DNA of 64,000 bases from JAWLDA01 sp041686855 (GCA_041686855.1 JAWLDA010000010.1:95416-159415); one strand, 5' to 3'. Positions 1 through 8,561 are shown, counted from the first letter of the stretch. Numbers and translations: made by a program. Notes: generated by a model from the letters alone, not told the origin.

Positions 1-354
1 CGCTCGTTCGATCATCCAGCGGCAATACTCCTCATCACGCTCATTCTCCCCCATATTAAACATTGCGGGGCCGGAGTGCATGTGCGTGCAGGCGACGAGG
101 ACGTTGTGGGGCGGGATGTCCGTATGCTCGGCGACGAGGGCGCGCAATCGGCGAACATCATCGTCAGGGATGCCCATCAAGTCGAGGTTGACGATTGCAA
201 CCTTGGTCTCGCCGTTGTCGAGCACGAGGCTTTTGGCATGGATTTCGTCATCGATGCGTTCTACGCAACGATTGTTGAAGACGCTCTGCATGGGGGTGCC
301 AAGCAACGGGGTGATCGTGGTCTGGCCGGTGCCGGCGCGAAGTTTGTCTGCCAT
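1..354 (-). CDS. Neutral/alkaline ceramidase-like N-terminal domain protein (partial)
   Basis: The minus strand reads open from an ATG at 354 to the window edge, giving 118 codons of an incomplete protein. The start is preceded by GAGAGG at a suitable distance. The protein opens with MADKLRAGTGQTTITP and later has VAIVNLDLMGIP and a CTHMHSGP segment. This HxHSGP pattern with a preceding NLD is typical of the N-terminal metal-binding region of the neutral/non-lysosomal ceramidase-like family, many of whose bacterial members are uncharacterised hydrolases near sugar-catabolic genes. The substrate cannot be told from this fragment. The gene is separated from its likely promoter by two palindromes, so it is probably repressor-controlled. 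Confidence 0.72.
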   Translation of the reverse strand, partial: MADKLRAGTGQTTITPLLGTPMQSVFNNRCVERIDDEIHAKSLVLDNGETKVAIVNLDLMGIPDDDVRRLRALVAEHTDIPPHNVLVACTHMHSGPAMFNMGENERDEEYCRWMIERA

Positions 355-390
355 ATGGACACCTCTCGTGTGTAAAGTTGGCGGAACTAT

Positions 391-432
391 TGGTTTAGCC
401 AAACCATTCAATTGATTGGTTTGGCCAAACGA
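391..432. promoter_or_regulatory. Paired palindromic operators upstream of the ceramidase-like gene
   Basis: Two near-identical palindromes, TGGTTTAGCCAAACCA at 391-406 and TGGTTTGGCCAAACGA at 417-432, have centres 26 bp apart. They lie between the minus-strand gene start (354) and a TATAAT at 475-470 read on the minus strand, so a bound repressor would block transcription just downstream of the promoter. The symmetric TTTGGCCAAA core fits a dimeric regulator such as a LacI/GalR member, but the protein is not identified. No good -35 box is visible. Confidence 0.55.
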
Positions 433-459
433 TCGATCTAGCGCAACGATCGATCTAGC
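428..459. repeat. 15-bp direct repeat next to the operators
   Basis: AACGATCGATCTAGC occurs at 428-442 and again at 445-459, 17 bp apart. The first copy overlaps the end of the second palindrome. It may be an extra regulator contact or a local duplication. Confidence 0.6.
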
Positions 460-640
460 TAGACAAGTGATTATAGAAGGAACGGAAGTATCACACTAAT
501 CTTCAGGTACCGGCAGGGTTTTCCTTCGGACGGGGCGTGGGACCGACCTATCGTCTTGGAACCTGGCGTCTTGCTTCATCGGGCCTTGCTTCCTACGCCC
601 CCGCGTCCTTGTTTCCTTGCGTCCCTACGACCTAGCGCCC
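460..640. other. Non-coding stretch between operators and repeat array
   Basis: Apart from the minus-strand TATAAT at 470-475, nothing recognisable is seen. The stretch is pyrimidine-rich with several short CTTG/CCTTGC motifs and no plausible reading frame. Confidence 0.4.
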
Positions 641-2350
641 AAAGGTGCAGGAGCTCCAAATGAAAAGCCTTCATTGGGCGATTCGAGAACCTTCTAAGGG
701 GTTGGGTGAGTCATCCGTTCAAAGTTACGTACGTCTTGGCAGTCTTGGCGACGGCAGCAAGAAGTCCGTCATTCCTCCCTGGTGTGGAGTGATTTCACGC
801 AGGTGTGTAATCATTCCCCGCCAGAGAGGGAACAGTGCTGATTTTGCGGGGATTCGCCGCTGTTTCGTCGTTGATTCGGCGCTGTTTTGGCTCCTTGGGG
901 GCGCCGGGATTGAGCTCGAGCCGAAAGGTGCAGGAGCGCCAGATCAAAAGGCCTGCTACGGACCTTGAGTGCTGCGCTCAAATTTGGGTCGAGTGTGGCG
1001 ATGGGGGCAAGACGTGCGTCATTCCTCCCTGGTGTGGAGTGATTTCACGCAGGTGTGTAATCATTCCCCGCCAGAGAGGGAACAGTGCTGATTTTGCGGG
1101 GATTCGCCGCTGTTTCGTCGTTGATTCGGCGCTGTTTTGGCTCCTTGGGGGCGCCGGGATTGAGCTCGAGCTGAAAGGTGCAGGAGCGCCAGATCAAAAG
1201 GCCTGCTACAGACGTTGGGCGCTGCGCTCAAATTTGGGTCGAGCTTGGCGACGACAGCAAGAGCTCCGTTATTCCTCCCTGGTGTGGAGTGATTCCACGC
1301 AGGTGTGCAATCATTCCCCACCAGAGAGGGAACAGTGCCGATTTTGCAGCGTTTCGGCGTTGTTTCGTCGTTGATTCGGCGCTGTTTTGGCTCCTTGGGG
1401 GCGCCGGGATTGGGCTCGAGCCGAAAGGTGTAAGAGCGCCAGATCAAAAGGCCTGCTACAGGCGTTGGGCGCTGCGCTCAAATTGCGTCGAGCTTGGCGA
1501 CGACAGCAAGAGCTCCGTTATTCCTCCCTGGTGTGGAGTGATTCCACGCAGGTGTGCAATCATTCCCCGCCAGAGAGGGAACAGTGCCGATTTTGCAGCG
1601 TTTCGGCGTTGTTTCGTCGTTGATTCGGCGCTGTTTTGGCTCCTTGGGGGCGCCGGGATTGAGTTCGAGCCGAAAGGTGCAGGAGCGCCAGATCAAAAGG
1701 CCTGCTACAGACGTTGGGCGCTGCGCTCAAATTTGGGTCGAGCTTGGCGACGACAGCAAGAGCTCCGTTATTCCTCCCTGGTGTGGAGTGATTCCACGCA
1801 GGTGTGCAATCATTCCCCACCAGAGAGGGAACAGTGCCGATTTTGCAGCGTTTCGGCGTTGTTTCGTCGTTGATTCGGCGCTGTTTTGGCTCCTTGGGGG
1901 CGCCGGGATTGGGCTCGAGCCGAAAGGTGTAAGAGCGCCAGATCAAAAGGCCTGCTACAGGCGTTGGGCGCTGCGCTCAAATTGCGTCGAGCTTGGCGAC
2001 GACAGCAAGAGCTCCGTTATTCCTCCCTGGTGTGGAGTGATTCCACGCAGGTGTGCAATCATTCCCCGCCAGAGAGGGAACAGTGCTGATTTTGCGGGGA
2101 TTCGCCGCTGTTTCGACGCTGTTTCGACGTTGTTTCGGCGTTGTTTTGGCACCTTAGAGGGGCCGAGGAGTGTGCTTGAGCAGTAAGGTGCAAAAGCGCC
2201 AAAACAGAAGGCCTGCTACAGACGTTGGGCGCTGCGCTCAAATTTGCGTCGAGCTTGGCGATGGCGGCAAGACCGCCGTTATTCCTCCCAGATGTGGAGT
2301 CATGTCACGCAGGTGTGTAATCATTCCCCGCCAGAGAGGGAACAGTACCA
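641..2350. repeat. Array of seven ~250-bp tandem repeats
   Basis: Units begin with (A)AAGGTGCAGGAG-like sequence at about 641, 924, 1174, 1424, 1673, 1923 and 2184, so spacings are 283, 250, 250, 249, 250 and 261 bp; the last unit is incomplete. Copies at 1174-1672 and 1673-2183 repeat as a two-unit block. Each unit contains three ATTCC boxes exactly 21 bp apart (for example at 1271, 1292 and 1313), followed by GCCAGAGAGGGAACAGT and then a run of 11-bp sub-repeats. Long open frames exist on both strands, but the unit length is mostly not a multiple of three, so the frame changes from copy to copy, and no start is preceded by a ribosome-binding site. It is therefore treated as non-coding. The function is unknown. 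Confidence 0.85.
2106..2149. repeat. Four 11-bp sub-repeats inside the array
   Basis: CGCTGTTTCGA occurs at 2106-2116 and 2117-2127, followed by the variants CGTTGTTTCGG (2128-2138) and CGTTGTTTTGG (2139-2149). The other large units carry three such 11-mers, which accounts for the longer spacing of this copy. Confidence 0.8.
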
Positions 2351-2446
2351 GACTTGCAATTGTTGGTCATTCGGTAAAGAATGAATGGAGTTTATATCCA
2401 CCGCGAATGAATACGCGTTCACCTCTTTAAGAAAGCAGGTGGTACC

Positions 2447-3481
2447 ATGGAACTCGGATTGTACACCTTTGTCGAGACCACCCCGGATCCGGCGACGGGG
2501 GAAACCGTCAGCCCGGCTGAGCGTATAAGGAATCTATTGGAAGAGATTGAGCTGGCCGATCAGGTTGGCTTGGACGTCTTTGGCGTCGGTGAGCACCACC
2601 GACCCGAGTACGTCTCCTCCGCCCCGACCGTCTTACTGGCGGCGGCTGCTGAGCGTACGAAGCGACTCCGTTTGACCAGCGCGGTCACCGTTCTCGGCTC
2701 TGAAGATCCTGTACGTGTCTTTCAGCAGTTTGCGACCCTTGATTTGATTTCAGAAGGAAGAGCCGAGATCATGGCAGGGCGCGGCTCGTTCATCGAATCA
2801 TTCCCACTGTTTGGTTACGACCTCGGGGAGTATGATGAACTTTTCGCTGAGAAACTGGAGCTCCTCTTGACGTTGCGAGACAAAGAGGTTGTGACGTGGT
2901 CCGGCAGGCATCGGCCCCCGATCAACGCCAGGGGCGTCTATCCACGGCCCCTGCAGAGTCCGCTCCCGGTGTGGATTGCGGTGGGAGGCACGCCGCAGTC
3001 GGCGGTGCGGGCTGGAGCGCTAGGGTTGCCGATGGCGTTGGCCATCATTGGCGGAATGCCGGAGCGCTTTAGTACGTTTGCGGAGCTTCACCGGCGCGCG
3101 GCCGCTCAGGCCGGCCACGAAACTCCTGCCCTCAGTATCAACTCTCACGGTTTCATCGCCGATTCGTCCCAGGAGGCGGCCGATGATTCGTTCGGGGCGT
3201 TTGCGTTCACCATGGACAAGATCGGCAAGGAGCGGGGCTGGCCTCCATTGACCCGGGCCCAGTTTGAGGCCTCACGAGCGCTGCGCGGTGCCAACTTCGT
3301 CGGCAGTCCGCAAGAAGTGATCGACAAGATACTCTTTCAGTACGAGATCTTTAAGCATGATCGCTTTTTGCTCCAGTTGAGCGTCGGCACGCTTCCGCAT
3401 AAAAAGATCATGCGCGCCATCGAGCTCTTTGGAACCGAGGTTGCGCCGGTGGTCAGGCGCGAGACGAACGGAGAGTCGTGA
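2447..3481 (+). CDS. LLM-class flavin-dependent oxidoreductase (luciferase-like)
   Basis: This 344-residue TIM-barrel protein belongs to the bacterial luciferase-like monooxygenase family, which uses FMN or F420 to oxidise varied small molecules. The family landmarks are visible: GEHHRPEY at residues 48-55, TSAVTVLGSEDPVRVFQQFATLDLIS around 77-102, AGRGS near 110-114, and a C-terminal VGSPQEVIDKI segment. The ATG follows AGGTGG. The length is normal for the family. It stands alone between the repeat array and the B12 riboswitch, so its substrate and flavin cannot be assigned. Confidence 0.88.
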   Translation: MELGLYTFVETTPDPATGETVSPAERIRNLLEEIELADQVGLDVFGVGEHHRPEYVSSAPTVLLAAAAERTKRLRLTSAVTVLGSEDPVRVFQQFATLDLISEGRAEIMAGRGSFIESFPLFGYDLGEYDELFAEKLELLLTLRDKEVVTWSGRHRPPINARGVYPRPLQSPLPVWIAVGGTPQSAVRAGALGLPMALAIIGGMPERFSTFAELHRRAAAQAGHETPALSINSHGFIADSSQEAADDSFGAFAFTMDKIGKERGWPPLTRAQFEASRALRGANFVGSPQEVIDKILFQYEIFKHDRFLLQLSVGTLPHKKIMRAIELFGTEVAPVVRRETNGES

Positions 3482-3533
3482 CCGGCGTGCCGTACCTGCG
3501 GTCGTTCCAAGAGTGCTAAAGTACGGAAGGATT

Positions 3534-3562
3534 TTGCAACCAAACGTTCAACTTAGTAGATA
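3534..3562 (+). promoter_or_regulatory. Promoter for the cobalamin riboswitch transcript
   Basis: TTGCAA (3534-3539) and TAGATA (3557-3562) are separated by 17 bp, about 20 bp upstream of the first riboswitch helix. This fits a sigma-A/sigma-70 promoter. Confidence 0.55.
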
Positions 3563-3580
3563 AATTCCATATTTTGACCT

Positions 3581-3735
3581 CGTGCGGTGCCGCACCATGT
3601 GCGGAGAATAGGGAATCGGGTGAGAGTCCCGAGCGGTCGCGCCACTGTAACCGGATGCGACGTCCAAGGCCACTGACTTGCAGTGTTGGGAAGGCCGGAC
3701 GTACTGAACCACCGGAAGCCAGGAGACCTGCCGCA
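3581..3735 (+). ncRNA. Cobalamin (B12) riboswitch aptamer
   Basis: The segment contains the conserved B12 elements in order: GAATCGGGTGAGAGTCCCG, then GCGGTCGCGCCACTGTAACCGG-like sequence at 3634-3655 including the GCCACTG core, and finally GGAAGCCAGGAGACCTGCC near 3713-3731. The RNA would bind adenosylcobalamin or a related corrinoid and lower expression of the downstream outer-membrane receptor when B12 is plentiful. Confidence 0.93.
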
Positions 3736-3810
3736 AACGAGATGGCGTACACCCTTCGCGAAAAAGGGGGGACGTTGGTGACTTGCGCGCGCAGCGCCCC
3801 GACACCATTG

Positions 3811-3840
3811 CCCCGGTCTTCGAGAAGATCGGGGTTTCTG
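3811..3840 (+). terminator. Riboswitch-controlled terminator
   Basis: CCCCGGTCTT (3811-3820), loop CGAG and AAGATCGGGG (3825-3834) form a 10-bp stem with one G-U pair, followed by TTTCTGT. It lies between the B12 aptamer and the receptor start, which suggests that the expression platform acts by premature termination. Confidence 0.7.
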
Positions 3841-3901
3841 TATCTATGAGGCAAGCTGGGACAGGCTGCGCATCGGGTTCGTGGATTGGTGGACGCCAAA
3901 G

Positions 3902-5773
3902 ATGTGGAAGAAAACGACCTGGGAGGCTTCCACTTTGATTTGTTCCAAACGCGTCGTGATGAGAACAGTTCTACTCTTGGCAATGACCGTGTGCCTCGGC
4001 ATCCCAAGTTTGGTGGCCGGCGCCGCTGTGCCGGGGAGTGCGGTCAATCTAACAAATGCAGATCCGGATCGTCCCTTCACAATCGTCGTTACCGCCGGTC
4101 GACTCCCGCAAGCCGTCGAAGAGATTCCTGCCAGCGTGTATGTCCTCGAACGTGACGAGATCGTCGATTCGGGAGCAAGGCACCTTGCTGACGCCCTGCG
4201 CTTGGTGCCCGGTGCTTCGGTCGTCTCGTACGGCTCACCGGGAGCGGCCCAACAAGTGAGTCTGCGTGGTTCCACGTCGCAGCAGGTCTTGGTGCTTGTC
4301 GACGGGCTCCCCGTTGCAGCGCCGCAAGGGGCGTTTGACATGGCTCACATTCCCGTAACAATGATCGACAGAATCGAAGTTGTCAGCAGCCCCGCATCAG
4401 CCCTGTACGGGGCGGACGCCGTTGGCGGCGTCATCAACGTGATTACGACGTCGGCGGGCTCGTCGCGGGAATCGCAGATCTCCGTCCGAAGCGGGGCGGG
4501 AGAGGTAGGCGTGGTTGCGACGAACTCCGGCGTGATGGATCGCACCTATTACACGCTCACTGGTGGGCATAGTCAGTCCGATGGCCACCGTCCCAACAGT
4601 GACCATCAAGAGCGTCACATACGACTCCGCTTGGACCAAGAGCTCTCCCCGATCTCTGAGGGATCGTTGCAGATCACACTGCTTAACGCCGAAAGCGGCG
4701 TCCCGGGATCGACTCTTTTTCCGCTCGTCGACGCACGGCAGCGGGACCTGCAACTGCGAAGCGAACTCTCATACCTTCGCGATCTCAGCATGGGACAGCT
4801 GCAAGCTGACGTTTATCTCCGTCGTCACGTGCGGGAGTATGCCGACTCCTTCAGTGCTAGCCGCCACCAAACAGTCACCCTGGGGGGTGAGGTGCAGCGA
4901 GACCTCACCCTCAGGGCGGGCACTCTCTCATGGGGACTCGCCGCCCGCACCGACCGGGTGACAAGCACCGACCTCGACGGGGGCGTGCGCTCCGCGGCCT
5001 CGGGGGCTCTCTTCGCGCAGCTTCTTCACGATTTTGACGACCGCCTCTCCCTGATGACGGGCTTGCGGGCCGACGTGCATTCGGCGTACCCAGCGCCCGT
5101 CTCCCCGAGCATCGGACTGCGCGCCGAGCTCACCGATGCTACCGTGATACGGCTCTCAACCGGGCGATCCTTTAGAGCGCCCACGTTCGACGATCTTTAC
5201 TGGTTCGGATCGGGGAATCCCAACCTCGAGCCCGAAATCGGTTGGAACACGGAGGCTGGTGTTCGCCATGACTTTGGGTGGACGAGTGCAGATCTCGCCG
5301 TCTTCCATCGGTACACTGAGAATCTCATTCAGTGGGCCCCGGGTGCTGGCGGAGTTTGGCGACCGGACAACATCGCCGCAAGTCGAACCCGCGGCCTCAC
5401 CGTCAAGCTAGTGGCGCCACTCTCAGAGGGTTGGGAGGCGTCGGTTGGCGTGACTCGACTCGATGCTCGCGACGCCCAAAGCGGTGACCTGTTGGCTTTC
5501 ATCCCGCCAATCGAAGCGAACGGGGGATTGCACTACTCACACGGACCCCTTCGAGCCCATGTGTCAGTGCACCATCGTGGGGCGCGTCCGACGTCATCGG
5601 GCGGGGAGATGCCCCCGTACACACTGCTAAACGGTCAAATGAGCCGTCCGTTGGGCACGGGTTGGGAGCTGGCGGTGCAAGGCGAAAATCTATTGGACGT
5701 GGAGTTCAGCGAGGCTGAGGGATACCCGATGCCGGGGCGCCGTGTCTGGATCGGGCTCTCGTACCAGTTCTAA
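3902..5773 (+). CDS. btuB: TonB-dependent outer-membrane cobalamin receptor (BtuB-like)
   Basis: The product is a TonB-dependent beta-barrel that would import corrinoids across an outer membrane. A signal peptide (MRTVLLLAMTVCLGIPSLVAGA core) is followed by a TonB-box-like TIVVTAGR, a plug domain with LADALRLVPGASVVSYG, VSLRG, LVLVDGLPV and ALYGADAVGGVINVIT, and a long barrel ending in the aromatic residues WIGLSYQF. The B12 riboswitch upstream fixes the substrate class. The start is uncertain: ATG 3902 has GGTGG upstream but gives a long n-region, while ATG 3959 gives a cleaner signal peptide but lacks a clear ribosome-binding site. No btuCDF or tonB genes are nearby, so partners must be elsewhere. 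Confidence 0.9.
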   Translation: MWKKTTWEASTLICSKRVVMRTVLLLAMTVCLGIPSLVAGAAVPGSAVNLTNADPDRPFTIVVTAGRLPQAVEEIPASVYVLERDEIVDSGARHLADALRLVPGASVVSYGSPGAAQQVSLRGSTSQQVLVLVDGLPVAAPQGAFDMAHIPVTMIDRIEVVSSPASALYGADAVGGVINVITTSAGSSRESQISVRSGAGEVGVVATNSGVMDRTYYTLTGGHSQSDGHRPNSDHQERHIRLRLDQELSPISEGSLQITLLNAESGVPGSTLFPLVDARQRDLQLRSELSYLRDLSMGQLQADVYLRRHVREYADSFSASRHQTVTLGGEVQRDLTLRAGTLSWGLAARTDRVTSTDLDGGVRSAASGALFAQLLHDFDDRLSLMTGLRADVHSAYPAPVSPSIGLRAELTDATVIRLSTGRSFRAPTFDDLYWFGSGNPNLEPEIGWNTEAGVRHDFGWTSADLAVFHRYTENLIQWAPGAGGVWRPDNIAASRTRGLTVKLVAPLSEGWEASVGVTRLDARDAQSGDLLAFIPPIEANGGLHYSHGPLRAHVSVHHRGARPTSSGGEMPPYTLLNGQMSRPLGTGWELAVQGENLLDVEFSEAEGYPMPGRRVWIGLSYQF

Positions 5774-5805
5774 CGAGAGGTTCCTTTGGGAGACTGTGTA
5801 AGGGG

Positions 5806-5843
5806 AGGGACCACGCAGATCGCTTAGAGATGGCGTGGTCCCT
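5806..5843. terminator. Bidirectional hairpin between convergent genes
   Basis: AGGGACCACGC (5806-5816) pairs perfectly with GCGTGGTCCCT (5833-5843). It separates the receptor gene from the convergent kinase-like gene that ends at 5855. There is no strong T-run on either side. Confidence 0.6.
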
Positions 5844-5854
5844 CGTGCGTACCA

Positions 5855-6613
5855 TCACGACTCCGTTGCCGCGCTCTCGTTGATTTGAGCGAGAGCGGCG
5901 TTGAGGGCCTGCATCATCTCCTTGGCTGAGCCGTACCGCTCACGGGGTCGTGGATGGGTCGCTTTGCGAATCACGCTCCACAGCTCTTGAGGCTGGAAGC
6001 GTCTTGACCGTATGCGCCACTTGCGACGCGGCGGACGTCCAAGTAACATGGTGGCACACATAAAGCCCACACTGTAAAGGTCGTAGCGTACGTCGATAAA
6101 CCGACGACGCGACTCTGGCGCCAGCTCCCGAGGGGGTTTCGGCAAGCGCCTAATCGCGCGTGCTCTCCCACTTTTTCGTATGCGGACGGCGTGCTGGAAA
6201 TCGATGATCTTAACGGTTGCCGTCTCAAAATTGGGAACGATGACGTTTTTGCTGTGAAGATCTCCGTGGACGTAGCCGTGCCGGTGCATCACATCCAATC
6301 CTGCCAAAATGCTCTTTGCAATGCTGACGGTCTTCTCGGGACTCAAGGGGCCCTGCCTACGCACCAGCCTCTTTAGCGACGGCCCGGGGACTCGTTCCAT
6401 AACGATGTACCCCATGCGTCTGCGAACGAAGTAACCGTAGTATCGGACCAATGAGCGATGCGCCGGCAAGGAGGCCATCGCCCGGCGCTCGCGCCATGAT
6501 TTTGCACGACTTTTATACCGTTTAATCATTACTCTTGATTGACGTTTTGAGTCCCAAACGGAGTAGACTCGTCTATCGGGTATGCGTCTCCTGCGACGTT
6601 TGATCGTTTTCAC
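5855..6613 (-). CDS. Small, very basic Ser/Thr protein kinase-like protein
   Basis: This 252-residue protein has a compact eukaryotic-type protein kinase fold and little else. VMIK supplies the ATP-anchoring lysine (K31), MERVPGPSL is the hinge, HGDLHSKN (116-123) is the catalytic loop with Asp118 and Asn123, and IIDFQ (136-140) replaces the usual DFG. DVRYDLYSVGFM matches the F-helix aspartate region. The first 65 residues are extremely rich in Arg and Lys, and no membrane or sensor domain is present. HGDLH instead of HRD is seen in small-molecule kinases and some bacterial kinases, so the substrate may be a protein or a metabolite. The start is GTG at 6613 with a weak ribosome-binding site. 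Confidence 0.78.
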   Translation of the reverse strand: MKTIKRRRRRIPDRRVYSVWDSKRQSRVMIKRYKSRAKSWRERRAMASLPAHRSLVRYYGYFVRRRMGYIVMERVPGPSLKRLVRRQGPLSPEKTVSIAKSILAGLDVMHRHGYVHGDLHSKNVIVPNFETATVKIIDFQHAVRIRKSGRARAIRRLPKPPRELAPESRRRFIDVRYDLYSVGFMCATMLLGRPPRRKWRIRSRRFQPQELWSVIRKATHPRPRERYGSAKEMMQALNAALAQINESAATES

Positions 6614-6721
6614 CTACCCGGCATTCGAGGTCCAATCAGATCTTTCATTTTTAACGTATGTGGAAGCAATAGAGGCGACCTAAGTGCCAAATCCTCATTT
6701 TGCCTTGCGAGGACCCAGCCA

Positions 6722-6734
6722 TTTGGTGACCAAA
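6722..6734. promoter_or_regulatory. Possible operator upstream of the diaminopimelate dehydrogenase gene
   Basis: TTTGGTGACCAAA is a perfect 6+1+6 palindrome 90 bp upstream of the next plus-strand gene. It may bind a dimeric regulator; no promoter boxes could be fixed with confidence. Confidence 0.3.
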
Positions 6735-6823
6735 ATACGAAATAGTAGTGGAGTATTTAATCTAGGACTCCGGCCGACTCATGGTGAACCAACACGTGTA
6801 ATCTTTCACGAAGGTTGGTGTCC

Positions 6824-7726
6824 ATGAGCGAACGACGAAGTGTAGCAATCGTTGGATATGGCAACATCGGAAAGTACGCTCTGCAGGCGGTGGCTGAAGC
6901 GCCGGATATGCAGATCGCCGGTATCGTTCGGCGAGATCCTTCCCGAAGAGAGGGGATTCCCTCGGAGATTCCTGTCGTGGGCGATCTCCAAGAGATCGAG
7001 GGCGGGGTAGACGTTGCGCTGCTGTGCGGACCCACTCGCTCTATTCCAGAAGTAGCCAAGGCGTATTTGCAACGCGGCGTAAACACGGTCGACTCCTACG
7101 ACATCCACGGCGATCTTGCGGACCTGCGTCTCTCGTTGGATCCTGTCGCCAAAGAGAACGGTGCTGTTGCACTCATCTCGTCCGGCTGGGATCCCGGAAC
7201 GGATTCGATGATGCGCGCGATGTTAGAGGCGATGGCCCCGCGAGGCATCACCTACACCAATTTCGGTCCAGGGATGAGCATGGGCCATACGGTGGCGGTG
7301 CGCGCTATCCAAGGCGTGCGGGACGCCCTCTCGTTGACGGCCCCGGTCGGTCAAGGGCAACACCGGCGCATGGTCTACGTCGAGTTGGACGAGGGTGCCG
7401 ACTTTGAGAGCGTCAAGGAGACGATTCTTGAAGATCCGTACTTCAAGTACGACGATACTCGCGTGATCGAGACGCCCCGGGTCAAGGATCTCATCGACAA
7501 AGGGCACGGCGTCCTTATGGAGCGCAAAGGTGTCTCCGGACAGACGGATAACCAGCTCTTCACCTACGAGATGCGCATCAACAACCCGGCGCTCACCTCC
7601 CAGATCATGGTGGCGGCCGCCCGGGCCTCGTTTAGGCAGTCGCCCGGAGCGTACACACTCCTCGAGGTGCCTATTATCGACCTCTTATTTGGCGATCGCG
7701 ACGAGATCATCCGTCGATTGGTATAA
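6824..7726 (+). CDS. ddh: meso-Diaminopimelate D-dehydrogenase (Ddh-like)
   Basis: The 300-residue product matches the NADP-dependent meso-diaminopimelate dehydrogenase family, which makes meso-DAP for peptidoglycan and lysine in one reductive amination step. The Rossmann motif is VAIVGYGNIG (7-16). TVDSYDIHGD and ISSGWDPGTDSMMR are characteristic family segments, followed by NFGPGMSMGHT and a C-terminal PGAYTLLEVP. The ATG at 6824 was preferred over TTG 6815 and GTG 6818 because it lies 9 nt after AAGG. It sits in front of a sugar-isomerase-like gene and an oxidoreductase, an unusual place for a lysine gene, so activity on another D-amino acid or 2-keto acid is possible. Confidence 0.85.
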   Translation: MSERRSVAIVGYGNIGKYALQAVAEAPDMQIAGIVRRDPSRREGIPSEIPVVGDLQEIEGGVDVALLCGPTRSIPEVAKAYLQRGVNTVDSYDIHGDLADLRLSLDPVAKENGAVALISSGWDPGTDSMMRAMLEAMAPRGITYTNFGPGMSMGHTVAVRAIQGVRDALSLTAPVGQGQHRRMVYVELDEGADFESVKETILEDPYFKYDDTRVIETPRVKDLIDKGHGVLMERKGVSGQTDNQLFTYEMRINNPALTSQIMVAAARASFRQSPGAYTLLEVPIIDLLFGDRDEIIRRLV

Positions 7727-7754
7727 CTGCTTGTAACGTCAGGAGGCGACGGTG

Positions 7755-8561
7755 ATGAAGTGGGTGCTGAACACGTACCAAACCTGTCAGGATTGGGACG
7801 TGCCCAAGATCATCGAGATGTGTCTGGCCACGGGGCACGAGGGCATTGAGTTTTTGATGGATTTCAAGCAGGCGCACGGGATCGAGGCCGATGCGAGCCC
7901 GGCCCATGTCGAGTCCGTCGCCCGCCAAGTGCGCGACGCCGGTCTGATCGTCGCCTCCGTGACGAGCTGTGTCAACTTTCATTCTTCCGACTCGCGTGAG
8001 TTAAAGGCCGCCCTCGACCAGGGGCGCCGGGTGATCGACCACGCCCAACGGATGGGGTGTGATCACGTGCGCGTGCTCGGCGACCGAGTACCGGCCGATC
8101 CCCAGGCGCGGACAAAGATCCTCGACCAAGTTGGCGACGCGTTGGGCGAGCTCGCCGAGTATGCGGCCGGCGCTCAGATCATCGTCTCTCTCGAAGTGCA
8201 CGGACACTTCACCGATCCTGAGCTCGCCCTGCACGCCGTCCAGCGTGCGAATCGTCCCAATGCCGGTCTCGTCTTCAACAGTCAGTGGCGCGTCGGAGCT
8301 CAGGAGGGGTGGTCACTGCCGCAAGGCGCTGGATCCATCAAACCTCTGTACGATCTCATAGGGCGCTACTTTACCTCCGTGCACACACATAAAATGGAGA
8401 ACCCGGATGAGACGGGTTACTACATGGAGCTTTTCCGGCTGCTTAAAGAGGATGGCTTTACAGGTTTTATCTCCAACGAGTGTGCTTATCGCGGGCCTGA
8501 TCCCGAGAAAGTGCTGAGCCTGTACACCGCGTTGTTCCGCGCTGCGACGGCCCACTCGTGA
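7755..8561 (+). CDS. Sugar phosphate isomerase/epimerase (xylose isomerase-like TIM barrel)
   Basis: This 268-residue AP-endonuclease-2/xylose-isomerase-like TIM barrel begins MKWVLNTYQTCQDWDVPKII. Conserved acidic and histidine residues expected to bind a divalent metal are visible in LEVHGH, GLVFNSQW, VHTHKMENP and ISNECAYRGPDPE. Family members isomerise or epimerise sugars, keto-inositols and related compounds. The ATG at 7755 follows AGGAGG at the correct distance; the gene starts 28 nt after the Ddh-like gene and is followed by an oxidoreductase 26 nt later, so the three form one operon. Confidence 0.83.
   Translation: MKWVLNTYQTCQDWDVPKIIEMCLATGHEGIEFLMDFKQAHGIEADASPAHVESVARQVRDAGLIVASVTSCVNFHSSDSRELKAALDQGRRVIDHAQRMGCDHVRVLGDRVPADPQARTKILDQVGDALGELAEYAAGAQIIVSLEVHGHFTDPELALHAVQRANRPNAGLVFNSQWRVGAQEGWSLPQGAGSIKPLYDLIGRYFTSVHTHKMENPDETGYYMELFRLLKEDGFTGFISNECAYRGPDPEKVLSLYTALFRAATAHS

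Noticed and set aside
641..2350. CRISPR array
   Set aside because: Repeats are about 250 bp and contiguous without unique short spacers, and no cas gene is present.
645..2430. Several long open frames on both strands in the repeat array
   Set aside because: They change frame from copy to copy because the unit is 249-250 bp, lack ribosome-binding sites and exist equally on both strands; they result from few stop codons in a G+C-rich repeat.
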